The position numbers and the translations under genes are program-made. Of a DNA stretch of 64,000 bases, positions 25,801-35,954 are shown piece by piece. Every line of letters begins with the position of its first letter. Within the stretch, counting starts at the first letter, position 1. The notes beneath the pieces are model-generated. The model saw only the letters and a program-made list of their open reading frames with translations. It did no database searches and had not been told where the DNA came from. The DNA is from Emmonsiellopsis sp. PD_33 (lineage: Eukaryota > Ascomycota > Eurotiomycetes > Onygenales > Ajellomycetaceae), in contig JANTQF010000040.1 of NCBI GenBank assembly GCA_032988165.1, positions 115,835-179,834 of the forward strand. The letters run 5' to 3'.

Positions 25801-27046
25801 ACATGCCGATGATTGCAAGCTTTTGTTTCTTAGGTCCAAAAGAGGAAACATCGGCACATGGAACAAGTTTACTCGGAATCGGCGTGGGGGGTATCAATGA
25901 GCGGAGGGGTGTTTGCTTGAGTGCGGTATAGATAAGTTGGTCCGCAGTGGTTCCGATGGGAATAACGCTGAACGTCGTTGGATTTATGCTCCGCAAACAT
26001 GCCTGAAGCTCGTCGAGAACGCTAGCCCATCGAATTGGGTGCAGTAAGATTTGCCTCACGGCCACGGTCAAAAGGTTCGTGAAATCTCTCTCTTCCACTG
26101 GTATTGTGGTTGCGGCGAAAAGGGGGAGACGTTCCCGGTATTTGCCAGCCACGCCACAAGCCAACTCTCCAATAATATCATTGACATCAGCTTCCGAATA
26201 TAAGTGGGGTGCATGGTATGGCCCATATATTGGGATATCTTTGAATCTGAGCCCCGTGAAGGCGTTGGAGTCGACGAACTCTGCTAGCGATTTTGGCGGG
26301 CCGCTCACTGTGATCCCGTTTGGCGCATAGGCGCTGATATAGGGTTTGCTAGTCAGGGGCAAAATCTAAAAGCAAAATAATGAGCTTATACGAACACCGG
26401 CTATGAGGGATATGAATATATCAGAGTTACTCACAGTCTGGGAACAGAATATATCCACGGCCTCAGAAGACGCTAACCCTGGGATTACGACTGACCAGGT
26501 CTGGTCGGGCTCGTGGAGTGGTGCCACTCGTTGTGCAATATCTGCCACGAACAGACCTGTCCGGAAACCAACCTTGACCGCATCCACCGCCAGCGGAACG
26601 AGGTCCACCGTGCTGGCGCTACAACTCACAGCAGCCGCAGCCAAAGCTCCTGTGCAGAGGCCAACAACCCGACTCTTATCCGCCGCATAATCGCAAGTAT
26701 CTACTTGACTTTATGATTGATCAGTCGTAGTCTTGAATTGGTTACGGAGTCTTCCTTACTTGATGAACGTCCCAAGCTGATAAATACAAGTGACAGCCAT
26801 GTCCAGGGGCACACATCTTTTCCCGCCCTCGTTCCATAATACTAGGTCGTCGAGACATGTGAATCGGGGAAGCTCGTTCCTAACCTGCTGCGGAAGCTTG
26901 TAAAGCTCCGAACGGACCACATTGTACGCCCTCACAAGAAAGTCTTCGAGAACCGCATTGTCCCTAGTTCGAATTAGGTCGTTTAGGCCTGCTTGTATGT
27001 CGTACGTCTGATCTCCAAAGACATATAGCTTCAGATGTCCTGCCAT
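19890..27046 (-). CDS. Non-reducing polyketide synthase, SAT-KS-AT-PT-ACP-ACP-R
   Basis: Five exons: 27046-26760, 26708-26435, 26365-24900, 24802-22033 and 21968-19890, giving 2,291 residues with consistent phases. The starter-unit acyltransferase has GLCTG (Cys114) and GPYHAPHL (His about 238). The ketosynthase starts near residue 369, with TACSSS (Cys539), HGTGTQAGD (about 674) and KANIGH (His721). The malonyl acyltransferase has GHSLGEYA (Ser994). The product-template domain has His1314 (QGHEVDG) and Asp1522 (PAIIDSLTQ), its catalytic dyad. Two acyl carrier domains have Ser1689 (GIDSLL) and Ser1801 (GVDSLL). The C-terminal thioester reductase begins near 1,920 with ITGASGSLGG and carries Tyr2094/Lys2098 (YGEAK). 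There is no room for a C-methyltransferase. The family builds an aromatic polyketide from malonyl-CoA and releases it NADPH-dependently as aldehyde or alcohol. All catalytic residues checked are present. Chain length and product cannot be read from the sequence. Confidence 0.95.
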
Positions 27047-28046
27047 TATGGAGTGTGCGGGTGGTAAATTTGACTGAAATATGCAATCGAATTAGATATT
27101 CTGCAGAGCTCGTTCTTGATGTGCGAGGGTTTCTATTAACATACCAGACAATTCCAAGCACTTCAGTTAGAGATCAACCCGACACCCGCCATTAGACCTC
27201 GTACCCAACATTCTTCCCGACGCTACTTGGTCTTATCGCAGCGAACCGCAGCTATTTCCCGATGTTATCAACATAGAGCGCGAGTGGATCTCCGACTGCA
27301 TGGCTATGTTCGGGGCTGGTTTTGTTTCCCGGGTCTTCAGAACTCACAAATGCTCGGGTCAAGAAATTACCCGACAAAGGGTCGACAAAACCGCTTGGCT
27401 ATTTTTCTGGACGTGGGAGCCGAATTGTTTCTATTCTGGGCTTTCCAATTGTCCATGGATATCCGCTGGAAGTAAACCAGGGATGGAGCAACCCGGATTA
27501 CGGGGGATACGCATAGCGTTTCGCTTCAACTCCGGGAAAGCCAGGCTCTTTCGTTGTCCCCGATACGGTCTCGGGGATCCCTCGTAACCCCGTCATTATC
27601 ACCCGACCCATACCTAACTGACATAATCGAGTAGATTTCCAACGAGACATGTCTAGCCAAGAGTTTCGTCGCCCAAAGCCGGACGCCGATTGCACTGCGT
27701 AGGAGGAGCTTACAGAATTGTTTCCCCCTAAGCTTCAGGCTCTTCACTATTGGGGTATGATTTGAAGTTATTTTGTTGCACAATAAAATCATGGCGTGTC
27801 AGTATGTCACTACTACTACTGCAAAGATGACGCCAAATCAGTAATTAGTGTAAAATGTTTGAACATATGTTTGTCCCATTGTTAGTAGTGTGAATTCTTC
27901 TTTTTACAATAGCAATATCCTCTAGTTACAACTCTGAACAAAGCTTAAGACCAGACGCATGCAAAAAAATGGTTCGATTTAGGGTTATGCGGCGCTTATT
28001 GCCGCGTCTAACTAAGCGATTAGCTAGTTAGTTATCTAGCCACTCA
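27047..28046. promoter_or_regulatory. PKS promoter / flavin hydroxylase 3' region
   Basis: This is 1 kb upstream of the PKS start and downstream of the hydroxylase stop; both genes read leftward. It is rich in CCCGA/TCGGG half-sites. TCGGGT(N9)ACCCGA lies at 27,354-27,374 and CCCCGA(N7)TCGGGG at 27,558-27,576. No perfect TCG(N5)CGA palindrome was found on scanning. These repeats may be regulator sites, but that is inference. Confidence 0.45.
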
Positions 28047-29675
28047 TTATTGGCTGCTGCTAGCGCCTCTGACGCGATCCAGAAGCCCATCGACATCCTC
28101 TGGCAAGACATCTCCTCGCCATGCAACCATCCCGTCAGGTCGAACCAGAACCAATCGGCGCTCATAAATCTTTGCTATCTCAGGGTTGTCGATGGCAATA
28201 ATTTCCAGTGGAACGCGTATTTTCCGCGCTGCATCATTCAATCTTTCATCGGCTTGTGTTTTTGGGGCGAAACAAAGGAGAACGAAACCACCACCAAAAA
28301 GGTCAATTGTCGACTTGTTATCTCCCAACCAATAATGAGGGGCACGATGGCCAGGTCTCGCGGTCTGTATGTATAGATCGGGGTCATCCGGTGGTGCGGA
28401 CGTTCCATCGGGAACAATGAGCGGCGAGCCGGCGTAGTTGTATCCCAAAGCCAGGCCGAGGGATTGAAACTCTTGACGCATGTTGGCCGCCATGTTTTCA
28501 CCAAGTACACGTCTCTGCTCCTCAGCCTCTGGCCCTTCATCCAGTACTTTGTCTCTTCCGTTGCGGTCAACCCAAATGGAAAAATTTCGGGTTGACCCAG
28601 CACCGTTTCGAATCGCAATTGGGCGTCTCTCTATGGTGTATGCTTCGGCGAGACCTTCTCCTCCCCATCCTTCAAGAAGCGCTTGCAGGACCCAGCTAAG
28701 GCCCATCACGTCTCCTACTCCTGTGTTCAGCCCATGACCGCCAGTTGGCGACATTGTGTGTGCTGAATCCCCAGCTAAGAAGATGCGGCCTTCGTGGTAT
28801 TTCTCCGCCGTAAACTGACTCCGCCGCCATTGGACTACTTTGATAAGTTCGTATTCAACATTGTCTCGACCAAAGGCTTTGCGTAGCAAAGCATGCATGT
28901 CGAATTGTTCCAGATCGATCTTATCCTGCCCGCCCACCACTGAAAAGCGCCATAACGACCGACCGTCAATTGTGGTGAAATTTCCCCACGTTCCATCAGG
29001 GCTAATAAACATAAAGCGTTCGCCCGCACCGAAAGAGTGGCAATTTGCAAGTTCGACTCGTACGATTGCGCTGATAGCATAACCTAGGTTTTTGCCATCG
29101 AAGGAGATGTCCAACCCCTTGCGCACCCTGCTCGCAGGGCCATCACACCCCACCACGTATCGTGCAGAAATTTCTTCGGATTTGTCGTCTTTTACGTTTC
29201 GGAGGCAGCAATTCACGCCGGTGTCGTTTTGTTTGCATCCCATCACCTCAACCCCGTAGCGGATATCCGTCATTCCTTGACGAATCACAGCACGCGCAAG
29301 TACTGGGTCAAACCAAATCTGTGGACATCGTCTTAACATCTCGGAAGATTGTGCTGGGACTTCTCTGTCCTGGGCTGAAGTCATCTCAAGGCGGCCGATG
29401 TAATGCCCATTAAGCGCAGTGCAGAAAATGGTGTCCCCCGGGAGATCATCGGGGTACCCTGCGTTCGCAACGTCATCACGAACTCCTAAAAGGCGACAGA
29501 ATTCCATAGTGCGTTCGTCTATGACACTTGCTTTGGCCTGGAGTTCCATCTCGAGGCTCGAATTGCGCTCGACAATTGTCGAACGGACCCCACGCCGCCC
29601 CAGATCCAGGGCGAGGGTAAGGCCGACGGGCCCTGCACCGACAATGAGAACATCGAGGGTATCCACGCTACCCAT
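28047..29675 (-). CDS. FAD-dependent aromatic hydroxylase (PheA/TfdB-type flavin monooxygenase)
   Basis: A single 542-codon exon with no intron. The N-terminus has the FAD-binding Rossmann motif VLIVGAGPVGLTLAL (residues about 9-23) and the ribose-binding acidic residue region IVERN. The mid-protein DG motif reads VGCDGPASRVRK, and the second FAD motif reads IFLAGDSAHTMSPTGGHGLN. The C-terminal 130 residues (FGGGFVLLCF onward) match the thioredoxin-like dimerisation domain of PheA/TfdB-type hydroxylases. Such enzymes insert oxygen into phenolic rings using NAD(P)H. Here the likely substrate is the PKS product, for a ring hydroxylation or dearomatisation step; that is inferred from position. 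It is downstream of the PKS on the same strand and shares a 419-bp divergent promoter with the P450. Confidence 0.92.
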   Translation of the reverse strand: MGSVDTLDVLIVGAGPVGLTLALDLGRRGVRSTIVERNSSLEMELQAKASVIDERTMEFCRLLGVRDDVANAGYPDDLPGDTIFCTALNGHYIGRLEMTSAQDREVPAQSSEMLRRCPQIWFDPVLARAVIRQGMTDIRYGVEVMGCKQNDTGVNCCLRNVKDDKSEEISARYVVGCDGPASRVRKGLDISFDGKNLGYAISAIVRVELANCHSFGAGERFMFISPDGTWGNFTTIDGRSLWRFSVVGGQDKIDLEQFDMHALLRKAFGRDNVEYELIKVVQWRRSQFTAEKYHEGRIFLAGDSAHTMSPTGGHGLNTGVGDVMGLSWVLQALLEGWGGEGLAEAYTIERRPIAIRNGAGSTRNFSIWVDRNGRDKVLDEGPEAEEQRRVLGENMAANMRQEFQSLGLALGYNYAGSPLIVPDGTSAPPDDPDLYIQTARPGHRAPHYWLGDNKSTIDLFGGGFVLLCFAPKTQADERLNDAARKIRVPLEIIAIDNPEIAKIYERRLVLVRPDGMVAWRGDVLPEDVDGLLDRVRGASSSQ

Positions 29676-29841
29676 GTTTCGAATGGATGGCCGCAGGAAA
29701 GGGATAGAGTAACAGTTTTGAATTGATTATGGGGAAAAGACCTATAACGAACAGCACTAGGTTCGTCACTCACACCCGCATTGACGTTGATTAAGTATGA
29801 TTTTTATGAGAAATCCCCAGTACTGTCAGTACTATATGTTG

Positions 29842-29852
29842 TCGAACCCCGA
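29842..29852. promoter_or_regulatory. AflR-type palindrome TCG(N5)CGA
   Basis: Reads TCGAACCCCGA. AflR of the aflatoxin/sterigmatocystin pathways binds TCG(N5)CGA. The cluster regulator has a similar Zn2Cys6 domain, so it may bind here. The site is 167 bp upstream of the hydroxylase start. Confidence 0.5.
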
Positions 29853-29867
29853 TCGTATCATTTCACG

Positions 29868-29878
29868 TCGGGACCCGA
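29868..29878. promoter_or_regulatory. AflR-type palindrome TCG(N5)CGA
   Basis: Reads TCGGGACCCGA inside a longer perfect palindrome around one central base (29,866-29,880, CGTCGGGACCCGACG). This is the strongest candidate site in the cluster. Confidence 0.55.
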
Positions 29879-30094
29879 CGCTGTCCGATCGTTGAAACCC
29901 GAGTGAAACCCGTGTAAGCCCGTTATCCCCGACGATGACCTGGATAAGACGTTCTTTCTTCCTGCTTTATTAGGGACAGCAATAAGGCCGACATGCCTCA
30001 TATAGAACTATCTGATTATCTAACATATACCCAAAATAACTCGGGACCTCTCCGCTAAACTACCCGACAATCTCTATCTCGCTACGCCAGAAGG

Positions 30095-31699
30095 ATGGAC
30101 AAAATAATTTCTCTCTTTCAAACCCACAGAGTCGCCTTTCTTGCAGCATTGATTGGCGTGATATCTGTGGTCATATCATGGCTGCGTCGTGATCGAAGGC
30201 TTGACGAAATGCCAGGCCCCAAGGGGTATCCTCTGATTGGCATCGGTTACAAGCTTCCACCCGGGGCACCCGCGCTCTTTCGCAAATGGGCGGCTCAATA
30301 CGGCGATGTCTTCAAAATTCGCGTTGGATGGTATAATTGGGTCGTCATCAATACACCAGAAGCCATCAGGGAGATTCTCGAGAAACAGGCCGTGAGCACC
30401 TCATCTAAGGCGCCGTCACCGATGGGCCATGATATTGTTACTAGTGGAAAACGGATGCCCACAATGCCTTATGGACCTCACTGGAGAGCGCAAAGATCGG
30501 TGGTTCGTCAGATAACCATGGCGCCCATGGTTGCCACATTTATCCCCTGTCAAGAGTTTGAGATGAAACAACTGCTCTTCGATTTAGCAACCGACAACGA
30601 CGACCAACACAACTTCTACCAGCACATGCGCCGTTATGCTTTCGGCATCATCATGACGAATACTTTCGGCACACGCGTCAAAACTTGGGATCACCCGGAT
30701 GCGCAAAACGCAGTGAGGAGCCAGGCAATACTCCGAAACACCTCGCGACCGGGCGCCTTTCTCGTCGACGAAATACCGCCTCTAGCCCGATTGCCCGCGT
30801 GGCTACAACCTGGTCGTAAACGGGCCCAACTGGCAGCCAAGGATGTACTCGATATTAAAATGGGACTCTGGCATCGACTGAAGAAGCAGCATGAAGCTGG
30901 AAAAGCTCCTCATTGTTTCGCACGTCAAATTCTGGAAAATAAGGAACAGTGGTACTCTCAGGGCCTTAACGAAGAAGATTTGGCCTGGGTTGCCGGTGGC
31001 CTTATCGAGGCAGGTTTTGAGACCACGGCGGCCATGCTGAACAGCCTTGTCCTCCAGCTTGCCGCCAATCAAAAAGTGCAGAATAAGGCCCATGAGGAGC
31101 TGGTCCATGTCATTGGATCAAATCGTCCACCGACTTTTGAAGATATCCGCAACTTGCCTTACATTCGCGCCTGTGTCAAAGAGATTCTTCGAATGAATCC
31201 TATCCTTTCCCCCGGAATAAGGCACTATTGTGATGCTGACGTCACATATCGCAACTATACCATACCTAAAGGGACGGTTCTGCTCGCTAATACAGCGTTT
31301 CTGCACAATGATCCAAAAATTTTCGAGACGCCGCTCGCGTTCATGCCAGACCGTTACATTTCGAATACCTACAAACGGGACCATTTCACGTTCAGCACAG
31401 GTAGGAGGACCTGCCCAGGCAGCGCTCTCGCAGAAAATTCATTGCTCATTGCCCTATCCAACATTTTGTGGGCGTTTGAGATCCGGCCTGCGGTTGTGAA
31501 TGGCGTCGAGGCCGAGATGGATTTGGACAATGCTTATCCGGATGGAGGGTTTACTATACCCAAACCATTTGCAGCAAGGTTCATCCCAAGGAGTAAGGAG
31601 ATATTACAAGCCGTTAAAAAGCGGTGGGAAGTTGCCACACAAGAAGGATATGAATTGCGGGGAGTCCCCGTTGATATCGATGGCATGGTTCAGATTTGA
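30095..31699 (+). CDS. Cytochrome P450 of the PKS cluster
   Basis: A single 534-codon exon. An N-terminal anchor (VAFLAALIGVISVVISWL, about residues 13-30) is followed by a basic stretch and MPGPKGYPLIG, the proline-rich hinge. The I-helix motif reads EAGFETT, ExxR reads KEILRMNP, PERF is represented by MPDRY, and the haem loop reads FSTGRRTCPG. It lacks introns, like the hydroxylase beside it and unlike the six-exon P450 at 2,031. It should be an intact ER-membrane monooxygenase. From context it oxidises the polyketide, perhaps at a side chain or ring position, but the substrate is not determined. It is divergent from the hydroxylase and converges on the regulator gene, with 104 bp between the stop codons. 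Confidence 0.93.
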   Translation: MDKIISLFQTHRVAFLAALIGVISVVISWLRRDRRLDEMPGPKGYPLIGIGYKLPPGAPALFRKWAAQYGDVFKIRVGWYNWVVINTPEAIREILEKQAVSTSSKAPSPMGHDIVTSGKRMPTMPYGPHWRAQRSVVRQITMAPMVATFIPCQEFEMKQLLFDLATDNDDQHNFYQHMRRYAFGIIMTNTFGTRVKTWDHPDAQNAVRSQAILRNTSRPGAFLVDEIPPLARLPAWLQPGRKRAQLAAKDVLDIKMGLWHRLKKQHEAGKAPHCFARQILENKEQWYSQGLNEEDLAWVAGGLIEAGFETTAAMLNSLVLQLAANQKVQNKAHEELVHVIGSNRPPTFEDIRNLPYIRACVKEILRMNPILSPGIRHYCDADVTYRNYTIPKGTVLLANTAFLHNDPKIFETPLAFMPDRYISNTYKRDHFTFSTGRRTCPGSALAENSLLIALSNILWAFEIRPAVVNGVEAEMDLDNAYPDGGFTIPKPFAARFIPRSKEILQAVKKRWEVATQEGYELRGVPVDIDGMVQI

Positions 31700-31803
31700 A
31701 GTACGTGAGGTATTTAGAAAATTGGAAAATCAAGAGAATCTAGCTACAGGTGGGGGGGGCAGGCGGTGGGCGGCGAGGGTCCAATCTAAAGTTATTGTAC
31801 AAC

Positions 31804-33060
31804 TCAGATGCTCAGCTCTCTCAGCTCTGTCCTCATCATACTGGCTATTCTTAAATGGTCTCTCTTAAGCCACGAATTCAAACTCTGATACAGGCTGTGA
31901 ACATCTCCGTCATCGGTTCGACATTCGCCTGCGGAATTATGCAGAATAAATTGATCAATAAGATGGCCAGCTCTTCTCATCTCTCCCGACAACAACTGCA
32001 GCTTTATGGCAGTTTGCTCCCGTAGTCCATCGACGTCGAAAGAACCGACAACCATTTTTGCGGGTGCCACTGACGGCCCGGGCGAATGTGCAGATTCAGA
32101 CGTACCCTTTACCCAACTCATGTCAGATGTGCTGGCAGCTGTGGCGTTGTTTCGTATGGCGTTTTTCGTGCAACCAGCCGCCTGCTGGTACCACGTGAGG
32201 ATCCGAGAGATGATCGCTGCATAGAGCAATGCAAGATGTGGTGATTTTGCACAAGAGCATGTCAAGAGTGGCACGAGCCGCTCGCTAGTCTCACGATTGT
32301 GGCGTAGCACAAGGTCCAGCGGCACTCTATTAGTCGTGCTCTCCGTCGTGGAGGGTGTGGGTGAGTTTGGTGAGCTATCAGAACACGCTTTTATATGCAA
32401 GCTCAATAGACTTTCCAGGATCCTATACGCTTCTTGAGCGCAATCATGTTCCCTCATTCCTACCGGCAGCATCGATGCCCCGTCGACATGGGAATCCACA
32501 TTAGAATGAGGTTGAGGAGTGTCGATCGAAGAGTATGACTCTAGATTCGGCGATCTTGGTGTTGATATTGGGCATGGTTGGGAGTGGGTGGCCAGTAGGT
32601 TGACGTCAAATCTATCTGCACCGATCCATTCGCTGCAATCGACGGATGCGAACGTATGGAGAGATGATCCTGTTGTCTCGCGATACAAACTTCCTAACGT
32701 TTCATTGACGAGGCTGTTGGGGTTATGGAAATCCATCATGTCCCAGGCCATGTCAGAGACTGTCGGAAATGGCTCGAGATCCGGCATAATACCGCAGGTG
32801 CTGCTGCTATCGAGGCTGTCTATATCCAGGTCCATCCCACCAGCCTGGTTACTCGATGCTTGCGACATGCTTTGGCGGAGTTTATTCCTTGGCGGTTTTC
32901 CAAACTTTCTCGATATACCATAAACACATTCGATGCCGTGAGAGATACACCGTCCGCATTCAGGCTGTTGCCTGTCACATTTGACCTTGGCGGTACCGCA
33001 TCTGTCGCAGCTAGATCGCAACTTTGGCTGTCCAGGGATCCGTGGCTGATTATCAGTCAT
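31804..33060 (-). CDS. Zn2Cys6 transcription factor, AflR-like, probable cluster regulator
   Basis: A single 418-codon exon. The N-terminal zinc cluster has cysteines at 18, 21, 28, 35, 38 and 45 (C-x2-C-x6-C-x6-C-x2-C-x6-C) within SSCDRCGTAKVKCDR. A basic linker GKPPRNK follows, and the middle is rich in Ser, Thr and Pro. The C-terminal half has hydrophobic helices (LLTCSCAKSPHLALLYAA; AGHLIDQFILHNSAGEC) like the AflR regulatory domain. The protein acts in the nucleus and probably activates this cluster. AflR-type TCG(N5)CGA palindromes lie near the hydroxylase, P450, transporter and outlying genes. It converges on the P450. Confidence 0.92.
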   Translation of the reverse strand: MTDNQPRIPGQPKLRSSCDRCGTAKVKCDRQQPECGRCISHGIECVYGISRKFGKPPRNKLRQSMSQASSNQAGGMDLDIDSLDSSSTCGIMPDLEPFPTVSDMAWDMMDFHNPNSLVNETLGSLYRETTGSSLHTFASVDCSEWIGADRFDVNLLATHSQPCPISTPRSPNLESYSSIDTPQPHSNVDSHVDGASMLPVGMREHDCAQEAYRILESLLSLHIKACSDSSPNSPTPSTTESTTNRVPLDLVLRHNRETSERLVPLLTCSCAKSPHLALLYAAIISRILTWYQQAAGCTKNAIRNNATAASTSDMSWVKGTSESAHSPGPSVAPAKMVVGSFDVDGLREQTAIKLQLLSGEMRRAGHLIDQFILHNSAGECRTDDGDVHSLYQSLNSWLKRDHLRIASMMRTELRELSI

Positions 33061-35954
33061 CTTGGAAATATAATAGAAGAGGTGCCTTATTCATATATCT
33101 TGGCTCTGGGGAATCTTATATCGACGAACACTTCTGGGGACTTTCTAAGATGTTCGCGAAATGGTCGTTGTAACTACAGCCCGCCCCTTATCAGGCAGGG
33201 CCCTACCTAGAGTTTGACCAGCAACCAGGGAGTATCAGGAAAAACAAGGTTAACAGCCAGGGTGTATCGTATCAGAGCCATCAAGTCAAGGATAAGCTGT
33301 CACCATCTAAAATTTGAAATTGCACATTTTAGTGAGTTCTGCAGCCTTTTCGTATTCCACGCTGCCCCAGTCCAGCACACCCGCCTATAGAGAGAAGCTT
33401 CTCCAAGCTACTGCTAAACAATACAAGCATTTGTTAGTCCGCTTGGCACCTGACAGGGTTCATAAGGCCCTGATACCCCGAGATCCCTGGACGCCTCAAT
33501 CAAATTAAACTTCGCCGTTCGTATATTATCCGATGGTACTTTTCGCCAGCCATCTAATGTGGGTTAGGAGTGACTCAACCGAGGTCAATGAGGTATCCTG
33601 CACCCCGCTTGAATAGGCAGGGTTGCTATAAACTCCTCATTGCAACCGTCCACTTCGCCAGCATTTTTTGTTACTTACTACCATCACCCAAATGGCAATG
33701 TTTTGTTGGAGGATGAAAGTTTCGTGCCGCATGTAAGGCTTAATACAGGAATTTCACATACTAATTACGGGGACAGTGGGTCTACTTTTGGTGATGATAC
33801 TATGCTTGATCTCTACGCTGTCCCCCGGCCAGAAAGCTTCTTTCTACAAGGGTTGTTTTGGTAGCCCACCGCTTTATATAGCCGTATCATCCACCACAAA
33901 GGTGCTTCCGGTTTATCCGTTAATCGGTTTGTCTATCCAGGCTTCCAAGGTGTGGCTAATGGCTAGGAATAATGTTTGTGTACGCCTTGTGGGAAATAAA
34001 ACACATTCTACAGGGTATATTGACACCGGTTGTTAGATCACGATGTAGCACCCGCAGTATCTTCCTAGGAGATATCATTTAAAAACTAGGATGACGATTA
34101 ACACGAGGTAGTATTCCGTATGTGGCAAAAGCAATCCCAGCTAATTAAATTTCCCCAGGCAATTGACCGTGGCTCAAAAGTCTGGTTTTATTTAAATATT
34201 ATCTACACACGTGCGGCTGCCCACGACTGGATTGGAAGACCCCAACGAAGCAGTTCGCGGCATAAAATAACCCTTATCACCTTCACCGGACGAAAACGAC
34301 TGGATTCATCGCATAGGCAACCTCTCCTGACTAGTTAAACCAATTATGATATCCATAGCCACCCTTGCTAACAGACCAGATCTGGTCGGCCTCCCCTTAA
34401 CCTTGACCCCCACCATAAACATCGGACCTCAAATCTCCAATCTGACACTACTAAAGCTTCAGCAAAACATGTACTTCTCCGCGGCGAGGGACTATTCCGG
34501 TACTGAAGTTACGGAGGTAGCTAAAGTGAAAATTCTCGAGCCCGGGCGACGTTTCCAACCTTCCTCGGTGAGGGTTTGCGTTTTTCTTTTTTACGTTCTT
34601 CTTAGAAGTTTAACGTCAAAAATAAATGCAGTAATTGTACGTACAATTAATATGCACCGGGCTTTAGTTTAACTTTCTTGCAACTAGCAGGGCAGCTACC
34701 AATCGCCTCCCGCTTCTCCCCCTCCCCCCGGGATCCTTCAACAGGATGGTGGCGGGTATATTTCCCCGAGGATTAGCTCCCGTTATCAAACCCGCCTTGC
34801 CGTCGAGTTATGCTCCATAGCCGCATCCTCCATTTAGCGCATCTCTCTTTCGTCCGAAGGAGCTTGACCGTCAGCACGCTCCTCAATCACCGTTAGCGAG
34901 ATCCAGAGACAGCAACTAGCACGGGTTCAGACCCCCACATCCGCTTCTGAAAGTGATTTTTGTGCATGTGTGGCTAATACAGAGTGTCATATCAAGGCTA
35001 ATACTGGCAGTCCTTGTATAACTAATCCTGCATGGATAACCTTTAGTTCGCCGCATCGGTGTGGCTTTTATACCGAAATCCTAGATGAGTAGCCGGGTTA
35101 GGAGCTGATGAGAAGTTCTACTTTATTTTATCTTTTACTTTTTGATTAGTGGTATAATTTATATTTGTCAATGGGATAGGATAAAATAGACCCTCTCCTT
35201 GTTAAGTATGGTTCAATCGGGAAATTCCAACAACGCTGTATTATACCCCCCCCTTTTACCCCTGAGGCCTGCAAGGTCCCCCCGCGGGTTGCGGAAAATA
35301 CGAAATTCTGGCGATCAAGTAGAATCATGAGAAAATGACGCAATGAATACTCGTGTTCGGTAATTGTGGTTGGGCGATAGGCCATCTTTAGCTGGAACTG
35401 CTGGCGGCGGGATGTCCAAACAGCAATCTTCAGGGGGTTCAACTCCGTGTGGGTAATCCCAAAAGTTCTAGCCAAATCGTCAGGCGTCTTTGATTCCCGG
35501 AGGATTGTCCCGGAGTAGACTCCCCATTCCTGTAGGATTCTTAGTAGCACTTCTACTGCCCTCCAATTGTGGATGAATTGTTAGTATGTGAACCATGGAG
35601 GAGATAGTTCGATATTGGTCATCCAATTAGCCGGCCGATACGATTATTGTGGAGGTATGGATATGTGAGAATCCAACTAGACCAAAAAGGATCAATCCAT
35701 AAGGTAAGGATGGTTCTAAGTATGTTTTATAGGATGGTAATGGTAGTTATATTCTAATTTGGTAGAATTCTTTTTTTTTTGTATATACAACGAAGCCCAT
35801 AGTTGATTTCTCTGCGCCAGGCGGCCATAGTCCTCTACCTCTTAACGCAAGTAAATAAGTTGAAAATATATCAGACACGCGGTGGATCATCATACTCTGT
35901 CTCAATAAACCTCAATTCCCCATTCTAAATTTGAGCCAGGCTACCCTACCCCCT
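33061..35954. other. Intergenic, regulator / MFS transporter
   Basis: 2.9 kb between the start of the regulator (minus) and the end of the transporter (minus). The longest frame is a 134-codon minus-strand one at 35,550-35,146. It has a plausible amphipathic start (LLRILQEWGVYSG) but no domain I recognise and a low-complexity end; I do not call it a gene. The frames at 33,314-33,508 and 34,346-34,672 also show nothing. A run of nine T lies near 35,772. Confidence 0.4.

Larger units (their letters stand above)
29676..30094. promoter_or_regulatory. Bidirectional promoter, flavin hydroxylase / P450
   Basis: 419 bp between two divergent start codons. It contains two perfect TCG(N5)CGA palindromes 26 bp apart (start to start) and further TCGGG/CCCGA half-sites. 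This is consistent with co-regulation by the Zn2Cys6 protein encoded at 31,804-33,060. Confidence 0.7.

Noticed and set aside
35146..35550. 134-codon minus-strand frame between regulator and transporter
   Set aside because: No recognisable domain, a low-complexity end and no splice-linked partner; kept only as a note in the intergenic entry.
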